Made by a program: the position numbers and the translations under genes. Positions 12,531-22,805 of a DNA stretch of 64,000 nucleotides are shown piece by piece. How positions within the stretch are numbered: the stretch's first letter is position 1; every line of letters begins with the position of its first letter. Source of the stretch: Desmodus rotundus (lineage: Eukaryota > Chordata > Mammalia > Chiroptera > Phyllostomidae); assembly GCF_022682495.2 (NCBI RefSeq), contig NC_071389.1, forward strand, positions 58,612,239-58,676,238, read 5' to 3'. A model generated the notes under the pieces. That model ran no database searches and was not told the origin of the DNA. It saw only the letters and a list, made by a program, of their open reading frames with translations.

Positions 12531-13568
12531 TTTAAATATTTATTTAAATCATGTTTAATTTCCCAATTACAACTGACATACAGTATTATATTAGTTTCAG
12601 GTACACATCCCAGTGATTAGACATTATATAACTTACTAAGTGATCATCTCAAATCTTGTACCGATCTGATACCATATGTAGTAATTAGAATATTATTGAC
12701 TATATTCACTAAATTGTACTTTACATCCCCATGGCTATTCTGTAACAACCAGTTTTTACTTACTAATACTTTCGCCTTATTCACCCATGACCCCCACCCC
12801 CATCCCACGTGGCGACTGTCAAAATGTCCTCTGTTACTATGAGTCTGTTTCTGTTCTGCTTTATTTATTTTGTTTTTGTTTTTTGAGATTCATTTGTAAT
12901 ATATGTATTTGTTGCCATTTTATTGTTCCTATTTTTATCTTTTTTCCCCCTTCTTTTTAAAGAAGACCCTTTAATATTTCATGTGATACTGGTTTGGTGG
13001 TGATGAACTCCTTTAGCTTTGTCTTGTCTGGGAAGCTCTTTTTCTGTCCTTTGATTTTAAATGATAGCTTTGCTGGGTAGAGTGATCTTGGTTGTGTGTT
13101 CTTGTTTTTTACCACTTTTCATTCAAAGAACCTACTTTTGGCCTGCAAAGTTTCTGTAAATAAATCACCAGACAGTCATGGGAACCAACTGCTTTTCTTT
13201 TGCTGTTTTTAAGATTCTCTCTGTCTTCAAACTTTTGAATTGTAATTATGATGTATCTTGGTTTGGCCCTGTTTGGGTTCATCTCGTTTGGGACTCTGCA
13301 CTTCCTGCACTTGTATGTCTATTTCCTTCACCAAATTAGGGAAGTGCTCCATCATTATTTTTCAAACAGGTTTTCAATTTCTTTCTCTCTCTTTTCCTCC
13401 TGGCACTCCTATGATGCAAATGTTGGTACATATGAAGTTATCCTAGAGGCTCCTTACACTATACTCATTTTTGGGGGGGATTCTTTTTCTTTTTGCTGTC
13501 TGCTTAGATTTTTGTTTGTTTGTCATTTTGTGTTTGTTTTGGTTTTGGGTTATTTTTGCTTTTTTATA

Positions 13569-14246
13569 TGAGGTCTGTCCAAAAGATATCCAGCCATGTA
13601 ATATGAAAAATAGAGACATTTATTGAAGAAGAAACAAGATAGAAGAAACATTGCACATAAGACAATGACACCACAGTCCCCTTCAAAGTAGGCACCTTGG
13701 CATCTCACACAGTTCTCTCAGTCTCCATCAGCTGCCCCGTTGTGTTTTCCTGAATCTCATTGGCAGTCTGAAATCTCTTCTCTTTCAAAGGTGATTTTTA
13801 GTTTTGGAAAAGCCAGAAGTCACAGTGTGCCAAACCTGGGCTGTAGGGGGGCTGAGTCAACGGGGTTATTTCATGTTTTGCCAAAAAAGTGCACGAGACT
13901 TGATGCATGACCAGGTGCATTGTTGTGAGGAAGCTGCCAATCACCAGTTGCACATAGCTGTGGCCTTCTGAATCATACATATAGTTTCTGTGGAGGAAGG
14001 TTCAAGCTTACCACAGAATTTCATGCAGATTTGTTTCTCTACTCAGTCAGTCATTTTGAATGCAATGGCCACACAGTACAGGTGCTCACTCAACAGTGTC
14101 TACCGCCCCCACTGACTAGTACAGTGAAGTGGTCATCATTCATGCTTGTGCATTCTAATGCACTCTCCTTGGCTGCCTGGTTACACTGATGTCATGCAGA
14201 CCATTCTCATATTAACAATGGCTGGAATTTTTCTGGACAGACCTCA
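13569..14246 (-). mobile_element. Internally deleted mariner transposon nested in the HAL1-like LINE
   Basis: The terminal inverted repeats are TGAGGTCTGTCCAAAAGATA at the left and, reversed, TGAGGTCTGTCCAGAAAAAT at the right. Matching continues inward (CCAGCCAT, then AATATGA). TA dinucleotides flank the element (13567-13568 and 14247-14248), the Tc1/mariner target duplication. At 678 bp it is about half the usual 1.3 kb, so part of the middle is lost. The flanks join two halves of an L1-type ORF1, which proves the nesting. Confidence 0.92.
13650..13985 (-). pseudogene. Mariner transposase C-terminal fragment, inactivated
   Basis: The minus strand encodes the end of a D,D34D transposase. In one frame it reads HNNAPGHASSLVH, and in the next TPLTQPPYSPGLAHCDFWLF. 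In mariner transposases the first motif is normally HDNAP with the second catalytic aspartate; here that position is asparagine. The third catalytic aspartate (CDFWLF) is present. The frames join if a two-base deletion near 13887-13895 is allowed for, which also gives the expected 34-residue spacing. A further frameshift lies just after WLF. The copy cannot make an active enzyme. Confidence 0.85.
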
Positions 14247-16131
14247 TATTTCAATTCTCTGATTCAATTCTTAGGTTCATCTACTCTATGTGGATTCCCT
14301 ATAAATTCTTCATTTCAGTTAGTGTATCCATCATTTCTGTTTTTTTATGGTTTCTATATCCTTTTTTATGCTGTCAAACTTCTCATGAAGTTCATTGAGC
14401 ATAGGTATAACCAGTGTTTTGAACTCTGTATCCAGTAGATTGCTTGTGTCCATTTTATTTAGTTCTTTTCTGGAGTTTTGTTCTGTTCTTTCGTTTGGGA
14501 CATATTTCTTTGTCTCCTATTTTGGCTACCTCCCTGTGTTTCTATGTATTAGATAGAGCTGGTGCATCTCCCAGGCATGGGAGAGTAGCCTTATGCAATA
14601 GATGTTATGTAGCACCCAGCGGCATACCCCCCCGATCACCAAAGCTGGGCTTTCTAGGTGCACCTCATCCCCCACTTCAGTGTGGGCTGTGTATATCCTC
14701 CTGTAGCTGAGGCTTGATTGCTGTTGGCATGTCAATGGGAGGGATTTACAACCAGGCTGACTGGCTGCAAGGACTGTCTGCCACCACCATGGAGGATCTG
14801 CTGTGCTGGAGCCCACACCTCAGAGCAGGACTTTCTTCACCAGGGCTCTGGTGCCCACTAAGCTCTCCCCTTGAATATGTCACTTGTGGAGGTGGTTGGG
14901 GGGGGTGCTTTGACAGTGTCTGAAGCTGTCCACTGGATGTGCTGGCTCTGGGACCCCCTGTAGGTGCAGACCAAGGTCAGCCCCTACCTCTGTGTTGCCT
15001 GGGGCACCCTGCCTGAGCTGTAAAGCAATCTGAGATGGTTGCCACTTGTGCTGGGCTTGGTCCCAGGTGAAGCCAAGTTTCGAACTAAGGTCAGCTGCTG
15101 CTAGTGCTGGACCTAGGACCACTTTGTGAGAGGTATGGGGGATGCTGAAGCCAGATGCTGCTTGTTTGAGAGATTTTAGGAGAGTCTGAAGCATGAGCCA
15201 AGATAGGCCATTTGTATTAAAAAGTCACTGGAAGCAGCCTGGGTGGGCCTGAAAGCTGGGTGGGGCAATGTCTCAGGAAATCACCAGGGTGAGGCACACT
15301 ATGAGTCAGGTGGATGGAGACTCAGATATTGTGCCCACTTGCTGACTCTGTAGTGAGAAAGAAACAATGGCCTCTGCACCACTGTCTGGGAGAAAGCTGC
15401 CCACAGCTCTTGCCCTGTTGCCAGACAATTCAGTTCCCTCTCATGTGTCCCTGATGTTTTTCGAGCTGCTGCCCTAGAGCTGGAGCTCAGAGGAAGTGAG
15501 TCTGAGTAAGTCTGTGTGTGGGCCCTTTTGGAGGGTTTCTGGAGTCCTTAGCCATTTCCTTCAGCCACAATTCCCACTGGTTTTTACAGCCAGAAGTTAT
15601 GGGGACTTCTCTTGCTGGCACTGAAACCCTGGGCTGGGGGCTGGTGTGGGCTGGGACCCCTTGCTCCTAGGGGAAGACCTCCACAGTCAACATCCCTCCT
15701 CATTTTTAACTGCCCCATGTAGCTGTGGTACCAGCCCCTGCCATGTCTCCACCCCTCCTACCAGTCTCTGTGTGGCTTCTTCTTTATATCCCTGGCTGTA
15801 GGACTTTTATCTAGCTAGATTTCAGCAGTTCTGAATGATGGTTTTTCTGCAGTGTATTTGTAATTTTGATGTGTTCGTGGAAGGATGAGAGCACCACATT
15901 TACCTACACAGACGTCTGCCTGGAAGCCATGAATCTCTCTTTAGTATTGAAATCTTAAAAATTTTAATGGTGTTTTTCTTATTTTTAAAATTTCATGTAG
16001 CATTTACCTTTCTTGCCTTGAAAATGAATAAAATTATATATTCCTAGTGTATAGCTCAGAGGATTTGCATTGCTGGTCTGTCAAGATACTTCAACATGTA
16101 TTCAAAATAGTATCTGTATTTTGAGAAATAG

Positions 16132-16152
16132 TGTGTTAGCCAAACTAACACA
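16132..16152. repeat. Short perfect inverted repeat (8-bp arms)
   Basis: TGTGTTAG (16132-16139) and CTAACACA (16145-16152) are separated by five bases. It could form a small hairpin, but chance occurrence is plausible in 64 kb. Confidence 0.5.
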
Positions 16153-16529
16153 TACTAATGCAGAGCACACCTAATGGCCATTTCTGTGTACTGTTTGCTA
16201 TTATAGGAAAATAAGTAAGGCCAGTAGAGAATCAGAGGCAACATTCAACAATGCTTATCCTGCCGCTCAAGTTTTAACTTACAGTTTTTGCAATAAAATA
16301 TATATTCCTTTTCTCTTCATGAGTGACCTTGGCAACGTATCTATGTTCCCTATTTTTAGAAGATTGTTAACCAGTCCACAGGCATCAGAGGAAATATACT
16401 CTCTGGAGTATGAGAACTCAAGAAATAATATAATGATAACTACCCCTCCAATCCAGGGAACTGTTTTTACAATGGCACTAGGAAGCTTTCAGATGAAAAA
16501 GATGTAAATTAGTTATTTAAATGCAGGTA

Positions 16530-16725
16530 CTGAAGTCAGAAAAACTTGGGTCTACTGACTACTCCTATCACTAACGAGGTGAATGACGTTAAGAAAGATA
16601 CTTCATCGTTTTTGGGTTTTATTTCCTCAGCTGAAACAGTGGAGATGGTAACAAGGCCTGCCTTGTAGGTTGGTTGGAGGACTCCAATAAGTCATTTACC
16701 ACTGTGCAGGGTACAGAGCCCACCC
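16530..16725 (+). mobile_element. MIR SINE
   Basis: MIR layout: gaagtcagaaaaacttgggtcta, then gaggtgaatgacgttaagaaagatacttcat, then tttatttcctcagctgaaacagtggagatggtaacaaggcctgccttgtaggttg. Diverged, with no readable TSD. Confidence 0.75.
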
Positions 16726-16729
16726 TGAA

Positions 16730-17988
16730 TTTGAGGCTGCTCGCTATGGTAAAAATACCTCATTTCTGACAGCCAGACCTTCCCATCCATCAGCTAGTCA
16801 GGCACGTGGGCTGTGAGCCTGTGTGTCTCTTCACCAATTGTTTCTGTTTTTGTTTACTTCCAAGCAAAAGGGAACACCAGATTGTAGCAATTAGGAGAGA
16901 AAGTGAGAACCCTCAAAGCCAGAGAAAGAAAATCAAAGCAAAAACTTAGTCATTAAATCTTCTAGAAGAAAGGAGGAGCAAAAGGAGCTAAAGCTTGATG
17001 GATTAAACTCCCGAACATAGTTTCTTAAAAGGCATTTTTGTGGTAAGGGACAATGGAAAGACACCAAGTTGCAGTATGAGCCCAAGGGCAGGCCTCATAG
17101 AAATCAAAAGAGTGACAGGGCCGGCACATTGTAGAAAAAGGGGATGTTTGAAAAAAGAGGGCTCTGGCTTTACCATTTTTCTTGATCTACATATCAAAAG
17201 CATCCTCCAGCTCTATATAGAAGATCCTTGCAGGAAAATGTTTCATACAAAAAATTTAAAAATAAGAAAGAAAGAAAAAAGAAGGTGCTACAGGCCATGT
17301 CGTTTATTCCTCCATCCTCTTGTCTTTCACAGATTTAGACCAGGTACAAGTAGCTCGCACAAATGAATTCCTTCCCAAATCACCACAAAAGCAAAAGAAG
17401 ATGCTAGGAAATACAGCATCCACCAGACTAAAGGGAGATGACCTAAGCATGAAGTAGAATTTTAAAGGAAAAAAAAAAACCCTAAGTGTACCCAACATGA
17501 AAAACACAGCCTCCCCCTCACTCCCACCATCTAGTAACCTATTATGAAATAAAGGCCCCCTGTGCTTGTTAGCAAAAAAGAAACTTTTGCTCAGCTCACT
17601 TTAGAAATATTTTTCTTTGATTATATATTTCCCTAAGTATTTTGAATCAGTATTATGGAAAGTCAAGTCTCCAATAAGTTGAAATCAAGTGATTAGCTAT
17701 TTGAAAACATATGTCATTCTGCCCATGTATTAGGCCTCATATCTAGAAGACTGCATTGCAAAAATTTCCTTAACAGAGAGATGTCAATCTTTTTTACTAC
17801 AAAGCAGTTAGTAGAGGTTTAAGCTTATTTTCTGTTTTGTTGTTGTCTGGCAGCAAAAATATTTGTCCAGGCATTTAACCAGAATTTATAAATACTTGTA
17901 GGGGAGAAAAAAAGATTTCACTCAAAATGAAAGTTTTAAATTAATTATTACCTGCTCATCAAACTTATGATTTACTTGGATTTAAAAT
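16730..17988. other. Unassigned sequence, AT-rich
   Basis: No repeat family recognised. A 108-codon plus frame (17040-17366) lacks any domain and ends in a lysine/arginine-rich stretch encoded by A-rich DNA. Confidence 0.35.
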
Positions 17989-17999
17989 CCATATCAGGG

Positions 18000-18156
18000 T
18001 TTTTTGTTTTCTTTTTTTTATTTTTATTGCTACTCAATTACAGTTGTATGCCTTTTCTCCCCATCTCTCCACCCCATCCCAGCTGAACCCCCCTCCCTCC
18101 CCCACATCCACCCTCCCCCTTGATTTTGTCCATGTGTCCTTTATAGTAGTTCCTGT
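18000..18156 (-). mobile_element. Very short 5'-truncated L1 insertion with perfect TSD
   Basis: The plus strand shows T-rich sequence, then tactcaattacagttgt and C-rich text, which is the L1 3' end on the minus strand (compare the plus-strand copy ending near 30660). Perfect 10-bp duplications CATATCAGGG at 17990-17999 and 18157-18166 delimit a 157-bp insertion. Perfect TSDs suggest a fairly recent event. Confidence 0.85.
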
Positions 18157-18224
18157 CATATCAGGGCTTTAAAAGGGAATTTCATTCATGCCACCCGACG
18201 GTGGTGGAAATGTGTGAAGAACAC

Positions 18225-18425
18225 GCTGACTTTTGAGAAGACTCAGTTTCCAGCCCTGATTCCATTGTGTTCTAGCTGGACACTGGGCACCTCGCCAGCT
18301 TCACCATTCCTGAGCTCCACAGTACACGGGGATAGAACTACCTGCTATGTATGTCATGTCGTCATTCTGAGATTATAATGATTTAAATACGAAAGCAACT
18401 CGGTACAGTTCTGGAAGTTTTGGGA
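18225..18425 (+). mobile_element. MIR SINE
   Basis: MIR-like order: tttgagaagactcagtttccagccctgattcc, then ctggacactgggcacctcgcc, then ctgagctccacagtacacggggatagaactacctgctatg. Diverged but collinear. Confidence 0.6.
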
Positions 18426-18639
18426 ACCCAGAGACGGTTAGTGTTGTTTCCCGTGAGAGCACCACCATCTGACAGTTGTTCAAGGTGACCGCCCTCTCCC
18501 ACACGCTGCATTAGTTTTCAAGTGCTATCAGTTCGACCTCCTAAATACCTCTCCATCACATTTTTTCCCATTTTCTTTCACACTTCCCAAGTAAATCCCC
18601 TCATTTTCTTCTGCCTTGACTAAAATAATGGCCATGTAA

Positions 18640-19185
18640 TTCGCTCTTACGTATAAACTCAACTATTTCCAAGCCATTCTTTATGCTGAGTTATTTTCCA
18701 AGAAGATAAATATAATCATATTATCCTTCTGCTTAAAACTCTTCATGACTTCCTGATGCCCATGAAATATATTAATCTCCCTAGAGTGATACAAAAAGTT
18801 CTTCATCACTAGATAATTCAGCGTCATCTTCTACTATTTCTTATCATATACCCTAAGTAATAGACACACTACACTATCCTTTTCCCTGGATATCTATTTT
18901 TGGGCCTGCTGTTCCCTTTGCCTATGATATATTTCTCACTTTCTGACAGTGAACAACTATTCATCTTTAAGACACAGCTGAAATGTCACCTCCTACATGT
19001 CACTTTCTCCAAGTACATAGGAAGAATTTATAATTCCTATAAGGCTTATTTCTCTCACAGCACACCATATTTTATTAATTATTTGTTTACACATCTGTCT
19101 CCACACTGGAGTGCGAGCTTCACTGTATAGCATAGAGCCAAGAATGTGGTAGGTAGTATTTGATAAATATTTACTGAATTAATGA
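18640..19185 (+). mobile_element. L2 LINE 3' region, long fragment
   Basis: About 540 bp collinear with the L2 3' end. Landmarks are ttctgcttaaaactcttcatgacttcctgatgcccatgaaat near 18727, then tgggcctgctgttccctttgcctatgat, then gacacagctgaaatgtcacctcctacatgtcactttctccaag. It closes with tgtctccacactggagtgcgagcttc and the tail gataaatatttactgaattaatgattgag. This is the best preserved L2 copy in the window. Confidence 0.85.
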
Positions 19186-19342
19186 TTGAGAACCACAACA
19201 ACCCCATGATGTGGCAAAGGGTCTGCTCGTGAATTCATGTCCCAATTTTGCAAGTGGGCTTTTATTTTCCCTGTATATTTGTAGCTTCTTTCCACACAGA
19301 AGAGCAAAAGAAATGGAATTGAGATCATTATTTATGAAAGAG

Positions 19343-19484
19343 GAGAAAGAAAGAAAGAAAAGAAAGAAAGAAAGAAAGAAAGAAAGAGAGAAAGAGAGAA
19401 AGAGAGAAAGAGAGAAAGAGAGAAAGAGAGAAAGAGAGAAAGAGAGAAAGAGAGAAAGAGAGAAAGAGAGAAAGAGAGAAAGAG

Positions 19485-19530
<46 letters not shown>

Positions 19531-19560
19531 GAAAGAGAGAAAGAAAGAAAGAAAGAAAAA
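19343..19560 (+). repeat. Compound polypurine microsatellite: AAAG flanks around 13 AAAGAGAG units
   Basis: The array is entirely A and G on the plus strand. AAAG units lie at the left, then an uninterrupted run of thirteen 8-bp AAAGAGAG units (19383-19486), then AAAG units again with a few interruptions (gg near 19531, gagag near 19535). Long open frames through it (Lys/Arg/Glu on plus, Phe/Leu/Ser on minus) are by-products of the repeat, not genes. Such mirror-type homopurine tracts can adopt triplex DNA. Confidence 0.97.
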
Positions 19561-19984
19561 CACAGAGAGAGAACACAGAGGACTTCTTTCCCTCATTCTT
19601 AGAAAGTACAAATTTTAGATCCGGCGCAACAGCAAACTGACTTTTGTACGTGGTTTCAGCGCCCGCTCACAAAGAGCTTCCACTCAGCACACTCTGTGCC
19701 TTGGTTCCTTTTCCTCAAGAAAGCACCCACCTCCATCTTCAGAACGCTGTGGATTTAATGAGAAGATTCAATGGCGATCTCCCTGCCCCGCCCCACACAC
19801 CTTTTTATAAGAAACTAGAAGAGAAAATGAAAATATGTTAGTGTGTAAATGTAGGAGCCTAGCTTCAGTAATAACTTCATTTGGTGCCCAGCATAATGCT
19901 GACAGTGAATAGATGTTCCTTGCTGGTGATGAAATACTAAAGGCAAGAACCTGTGTTTCTGGTTCTGCCCTGTCATAAAGCTGC

Positions 19985-20095
19985 TATTATTCAGCATTTA
20001 TTAGGTACCCACAGAGTACAAGACATAAACATGACAGGTAGAAAACACACAGTCTCTACCCTCTAAATTACAAAAGACAGATGCACAGGAAAGTA
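19985..20095 (-). mobile_element. L2 LINE 3'-end fragment, antisense
   Basis: Antisense L2 text: attcagcatttattaggtacccacagagtacaagacat, then cacagtctctaccctctaaattacaaaagacag. Confidence 0.6.
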
Positions 20096-20429
20096 GGTGG
20101 ACCTCGAAATTGTTTCCAAATGGCTGTTTGTAGGAGGATTTAGAGACGAGGAAATCTGAGGGGGGCACAGAATGGGGTGGACTGGAAGGGATGTCAGGAA
20201 ATGGGAGGTGTAAGAGGAATTAGTGTTTTCATAAAAGGAATAAGGGAGAAGATCAGGTCAGTTCCCAGAGGCATAAGAGTGAACGTGAGAGAGCCGCCAG
20301 TGATAAGGAAGAACTGAGGGAATAAAGAGGGAAGAGTGTTTTTCTATGGGGTCTCCATGTCCACTTTGTACTTCCTCTAGCTTTCCTGGTTGGCAGTAAG
20401 AGAAAAAAAATCACGATAATTTTAAAGTA

Positions 20430-20575
20430 AGACACTCCCACGTTAAATGAATGGCTTTGCCATTTACTAGCCTCAGTTTCCTCACCTTTAAAATGGAACA
20501 ATAATACTTCAAAGAATTGACCTAAGTAGATGAAGCATGTAAATGGCCCACGCTGGTGTCTTACACAGAGCTGAG
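20430..20575 (+). mobile_element. MIR SINE fragment
   Basis: Core and downstream part: tggctttgccatttactagcctcagtttcctcacctttaaaatggaacaataatac, then gaagcatgtaaatggccca. The 'cctcagtttcctca' stretch is the MIR core hallmark. Confidence 0.75.
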
Positions 20576-20579
20576 AAAG

Positions 20580-21329
20580 CAAATCCAGAGTCCCCAGAAT
20601 CTTAGTCTGGTGTTTGCAATCTCTGATGTCCCAGATTTCCTGCGGGGGTTTTTGGTGGTTTTATTTTTTTAAATTTATTTTTCTTTCTCTTTCTTCTGTT
20701 TGTCAGAGTAAGATATTTTCTAGAAAAAGATCACATTTAAGCAAGCAATATTGGGGCCAGCGAGATTTTAACCTAGTTAATATATTTTTTTTTTTTTTTT
20801 AGCAGTCATTAGATAGAGACCAAAAAAATCACAGTGGGAGCCTTGTAAAAATGGTTCTTGGGGCCCTCAAGGGCATTTCTCTCAGTCTTTTCATCAACAG
20901 AGTTGGTCTATATCGTAAGTCTTATTTATAAGGAGGCTTTCAGGCAATTTCACACTGCTTTTCTCTCATGCAGCCCCCAAAAACATGTAAACCCAAGGGA
21001 TTAGTAGCGACTTAAAGGGAAAATAGTGTAAAGTTACGCCATGAACCGAAGCAGTGCAGCTGCCTTGATGCACTGTTCCCTTGGGCTCCTACGGTGAATG
21101 AAACTTATCTAAGTGGCCCAGTCCACTCCCACACTGCGGAATCCGCAGCCCTTTGTTACAAGGTGCAGGAGAATTGCTCAATCTCAGGGGGCAGCACAGT
21201 CTGTAATGACCTGCATTGTAGAACACACAGGAGTTCACTATCTAGGAATGAAAACTTAAATCTCCTTTTATATTTCTTTGTTGACAGTTGCAAGTAGGGC
21301 TGTGTAATAAACAAAATGTTTATTCTGGC
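20580..21329. other. Unassigned sequence
   Basis: Contains a 16-base T run near 20787-20802. Positions 20960-21200 have moderate GC and open frames without domains. No exon or repeat is supported. Confidence 0.35.
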
Positions 21330-21660
21330 AGTGTAGCTTTCATAGGTGGTTCAGATACATTTATTGAGTCGGGCTGCAGCCTGAAATGGAAATGAAATGG
21401 CAAAATCATCTGAGGGCCATGTAGAAGTCTTGAAAAAGACTGAATATTCCCCAAATGCAACCATCATGAGGCTGGCATACTTACATTGATGAGCTCATCA
21501 GACCAATAATTAATAAGCATGAATTAGGCTAATGAAATCAGATAGGGTAATGAAAACAGCCTCCTACTTCTTAGCATTGCTATTTTCTTCATTATTTAAT
21601 CTCTAACAGAAACTGAATTTGCTGCTTGAGATCTAATTTAGCCTATTTGACTTCGAAACA
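21330..21660. promoter_or_regulatory. Candidate conserved noncoding element with homeodomain-type sites
   Basis: This is non-repetitive sequence with a perfect 14-bp palindrome TGATGAGCTCATCA (21487-21500). A dense row of homeodomain-type TAAT/ATTA cores follows (caataattaataagcatgaattaggctaatgaaat, 21504-21537). Clustering of such cores in non-repetitive DNA is typical of developmental enhancers, but AT-rich DNA yields many cores by chance. No alignment was available, so conservation is an inference. Confidence 0.3.
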
Positions 21661-22429
21661 CTTTTTAAAATGGTGTCAAAGAGCCTTTAAGAAGGTGTAA
21701 TTGGGAAAATATCAAGAATCTATACAACACAGGGCACACAGACCAAATCAGAACAACTGTGGGCATTTCCTGCTCTTCGGATAAGATTGAATTGCAAGTC
21801 AAACAAATGATGAAGAGGATTTTTTTCAAGGCCGGGATTTTTAAAAGGCAGAGATTCTCCATCCCCCAACTGGCAGCTTTTTAAATTTCTTGACACACAT
21901 ATCTTAATAAATAATTAAACAGTAAGGCATCTTTCTCTCCAAAGATAAGCACGGAAGTATGATCCAAAAAATAATAGGGATCAAAACTGAGTCCTGTGGC
22001 CTGTAGAATGGAGCTGCGAAGACTTGACCTGGAAATGGAAATGGAGGAGATCCCCTTCTCTGATGAGAACACAGGAGTGCCAACGTAGCTTAAGTCTTCC
22101 AGAAAAAGGTGGATGTCAGTCTGATGTGATTTGGTTTCGATCTGAGGCTTCCCTTCCAAAGAAAATTCGAGGATCTGCAAAAGAAATCAAGGGCAGAGGA
22201 AGTACGTGCTCCCTGTTCTTCCCAGTAAGCAGCGTGTGGACATGGGGAGCTCCCCTGAGCAAACGGAGCCTGCTCCAAGCCCAGTCCAGTGACTTCATTA
22301 GTTCTCATGTCTTCCGTTTGGACGCAAGTGCCAAAAAAAGAGACAGGAAGTATGCATTTGTGAGTAAGGGGTTAAACCCAGCAGGAGGAGTGGATAAAAT
22401 TACAGTATATTTCCTATTTGATAATATTG

Positions 22430-22805
22430 GATCTATTTTGAGATTACTTATCAGCTGGTTATTGTGCTAATAATTGCCATTAAAATTAATACTGCATTTT
22501 GGGAATTCGGCATAGAGCTAACTAACATGTTTGCTTTTACACAGAGCTTTCCAAAAGCAATCTGGTAACTTGTTTCTGGAATGCAGCTGTGTAAGTTTTC
22601 ATTAACATCTTGCAGGTGGAGCCTAATTTTAGTTCAGCCTTGAGAAGGGGGAATTGTTTTCCTCCTGATATGCACAGCACCGCAGCAGCAGCAAAGCAGG
22701 TGGGGCTTTGCCAGCCACTTGTTTACCTTCCTGTTTTTAAAAAACAGATGATTCATATCATTAATCATACAGTTTCTATTTGATTTGCACATGTCTTTAA
22801 CAGAA
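22430..22805. promoter_or_regulatory. Candidate conserved noncoding element with four E-boxes
   Basis: Non-repetitive sequence with E-boxes CAGCTG (22452-22457), CAGCTG (22584-22589), CAGGTG (22613-22618) and CAGGTG (22697-22702). These are mixed with homeodomain-type cores (taataattgccattaaaattaat; catatcattaatcat). The site mixture resembles neural or mesodermal enhancers. Function and conservation are not shown by the sequence alone. The overlapping 148-codon frame at 22024-22470 has no domain. Confidence 0.3.

Larger units (their letters stand above)
12957..14503 (-). pseudogene. ORF1 of the HAL1-like element, degraded and interrupted
   Basis: The minus strand encodes an L1 ORF1p-like RNA-binding protein. 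The start is ATG at 14503-14501 (MSQTKEQNKTPEK-like), followed by the coiled-coil part (LDTEFKTLV, LNELHEKF, TLTEMKN-like). After the mariner interruption the C-terminal domain is clear near 13110-12957: PRSLYPAKLSFKIKGQ, then KSFPDKTKLKEFITTKP, then SHEILKGLL and a TAA stop at 12959-12957. Without the 0.68-kb insertion the frame would be about 290 codons, slightly short for ORF1p. Frameshifts, an early stop (EKN then taa) and the transposon make it non-functional. Confidence 0.8.
12531..15935 (-). mobile_element. HAL1-like ('half-L1') LINE, near full length, antisense, split by a mariner
   Basis: Read on the minus strand, the order is a 5' leader of about 1.4 kb (15935-14504), an L1-type ORF1 (14503-12957), then a 3' UTR ending in an A-rich tail (about 12956-12531). 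The 3' part (ttagtttcaggtacacatc read on plus) is old L1/HAL1 3'-UTR text. ORF1 runs straight into that 3' UTR, with no endonuclease or reverse transcriptase between them. HAL1 elements are L1 derivatives that keep ORF1 and lost ORF2, so they must borrow a reverse transcriptase. A mariner at 13569-14246 interrupts ORF1, so the LINE is older. No TSD could be read. The alternative is an ordinary L1 whose ORF2 was deleted after insertion; the clean ORF1-stop-to-UTR junction favours HAL1. Confidence 0.75.

Noticed and set aside
13248..13571. 107-codon plus-strand frame rich in Phe/Leu
   Set aside because: It is the antisense of the HAL1-like ORF1; the real coding signal is on the minus strand.
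14444..15194. Several overlapping frames of 70-105 codons in the GC-richer stretch
   Set aside because: They fall in the leader of the HAL1-like element and lack domains.
19171..19618. Long open frames on both strands across the purine array (Lys/Arg/Glu-rich and Phe/Leu/Ser-rich proteins)
   Set aside because: A stop-free simple repeat produces these in several frames; they are not genes.
22024..22470. 148-codon plus-strand open frame
   Set aside because: No recognisable domain, overlapping open frames on the other strand, no splice or Kozak support.
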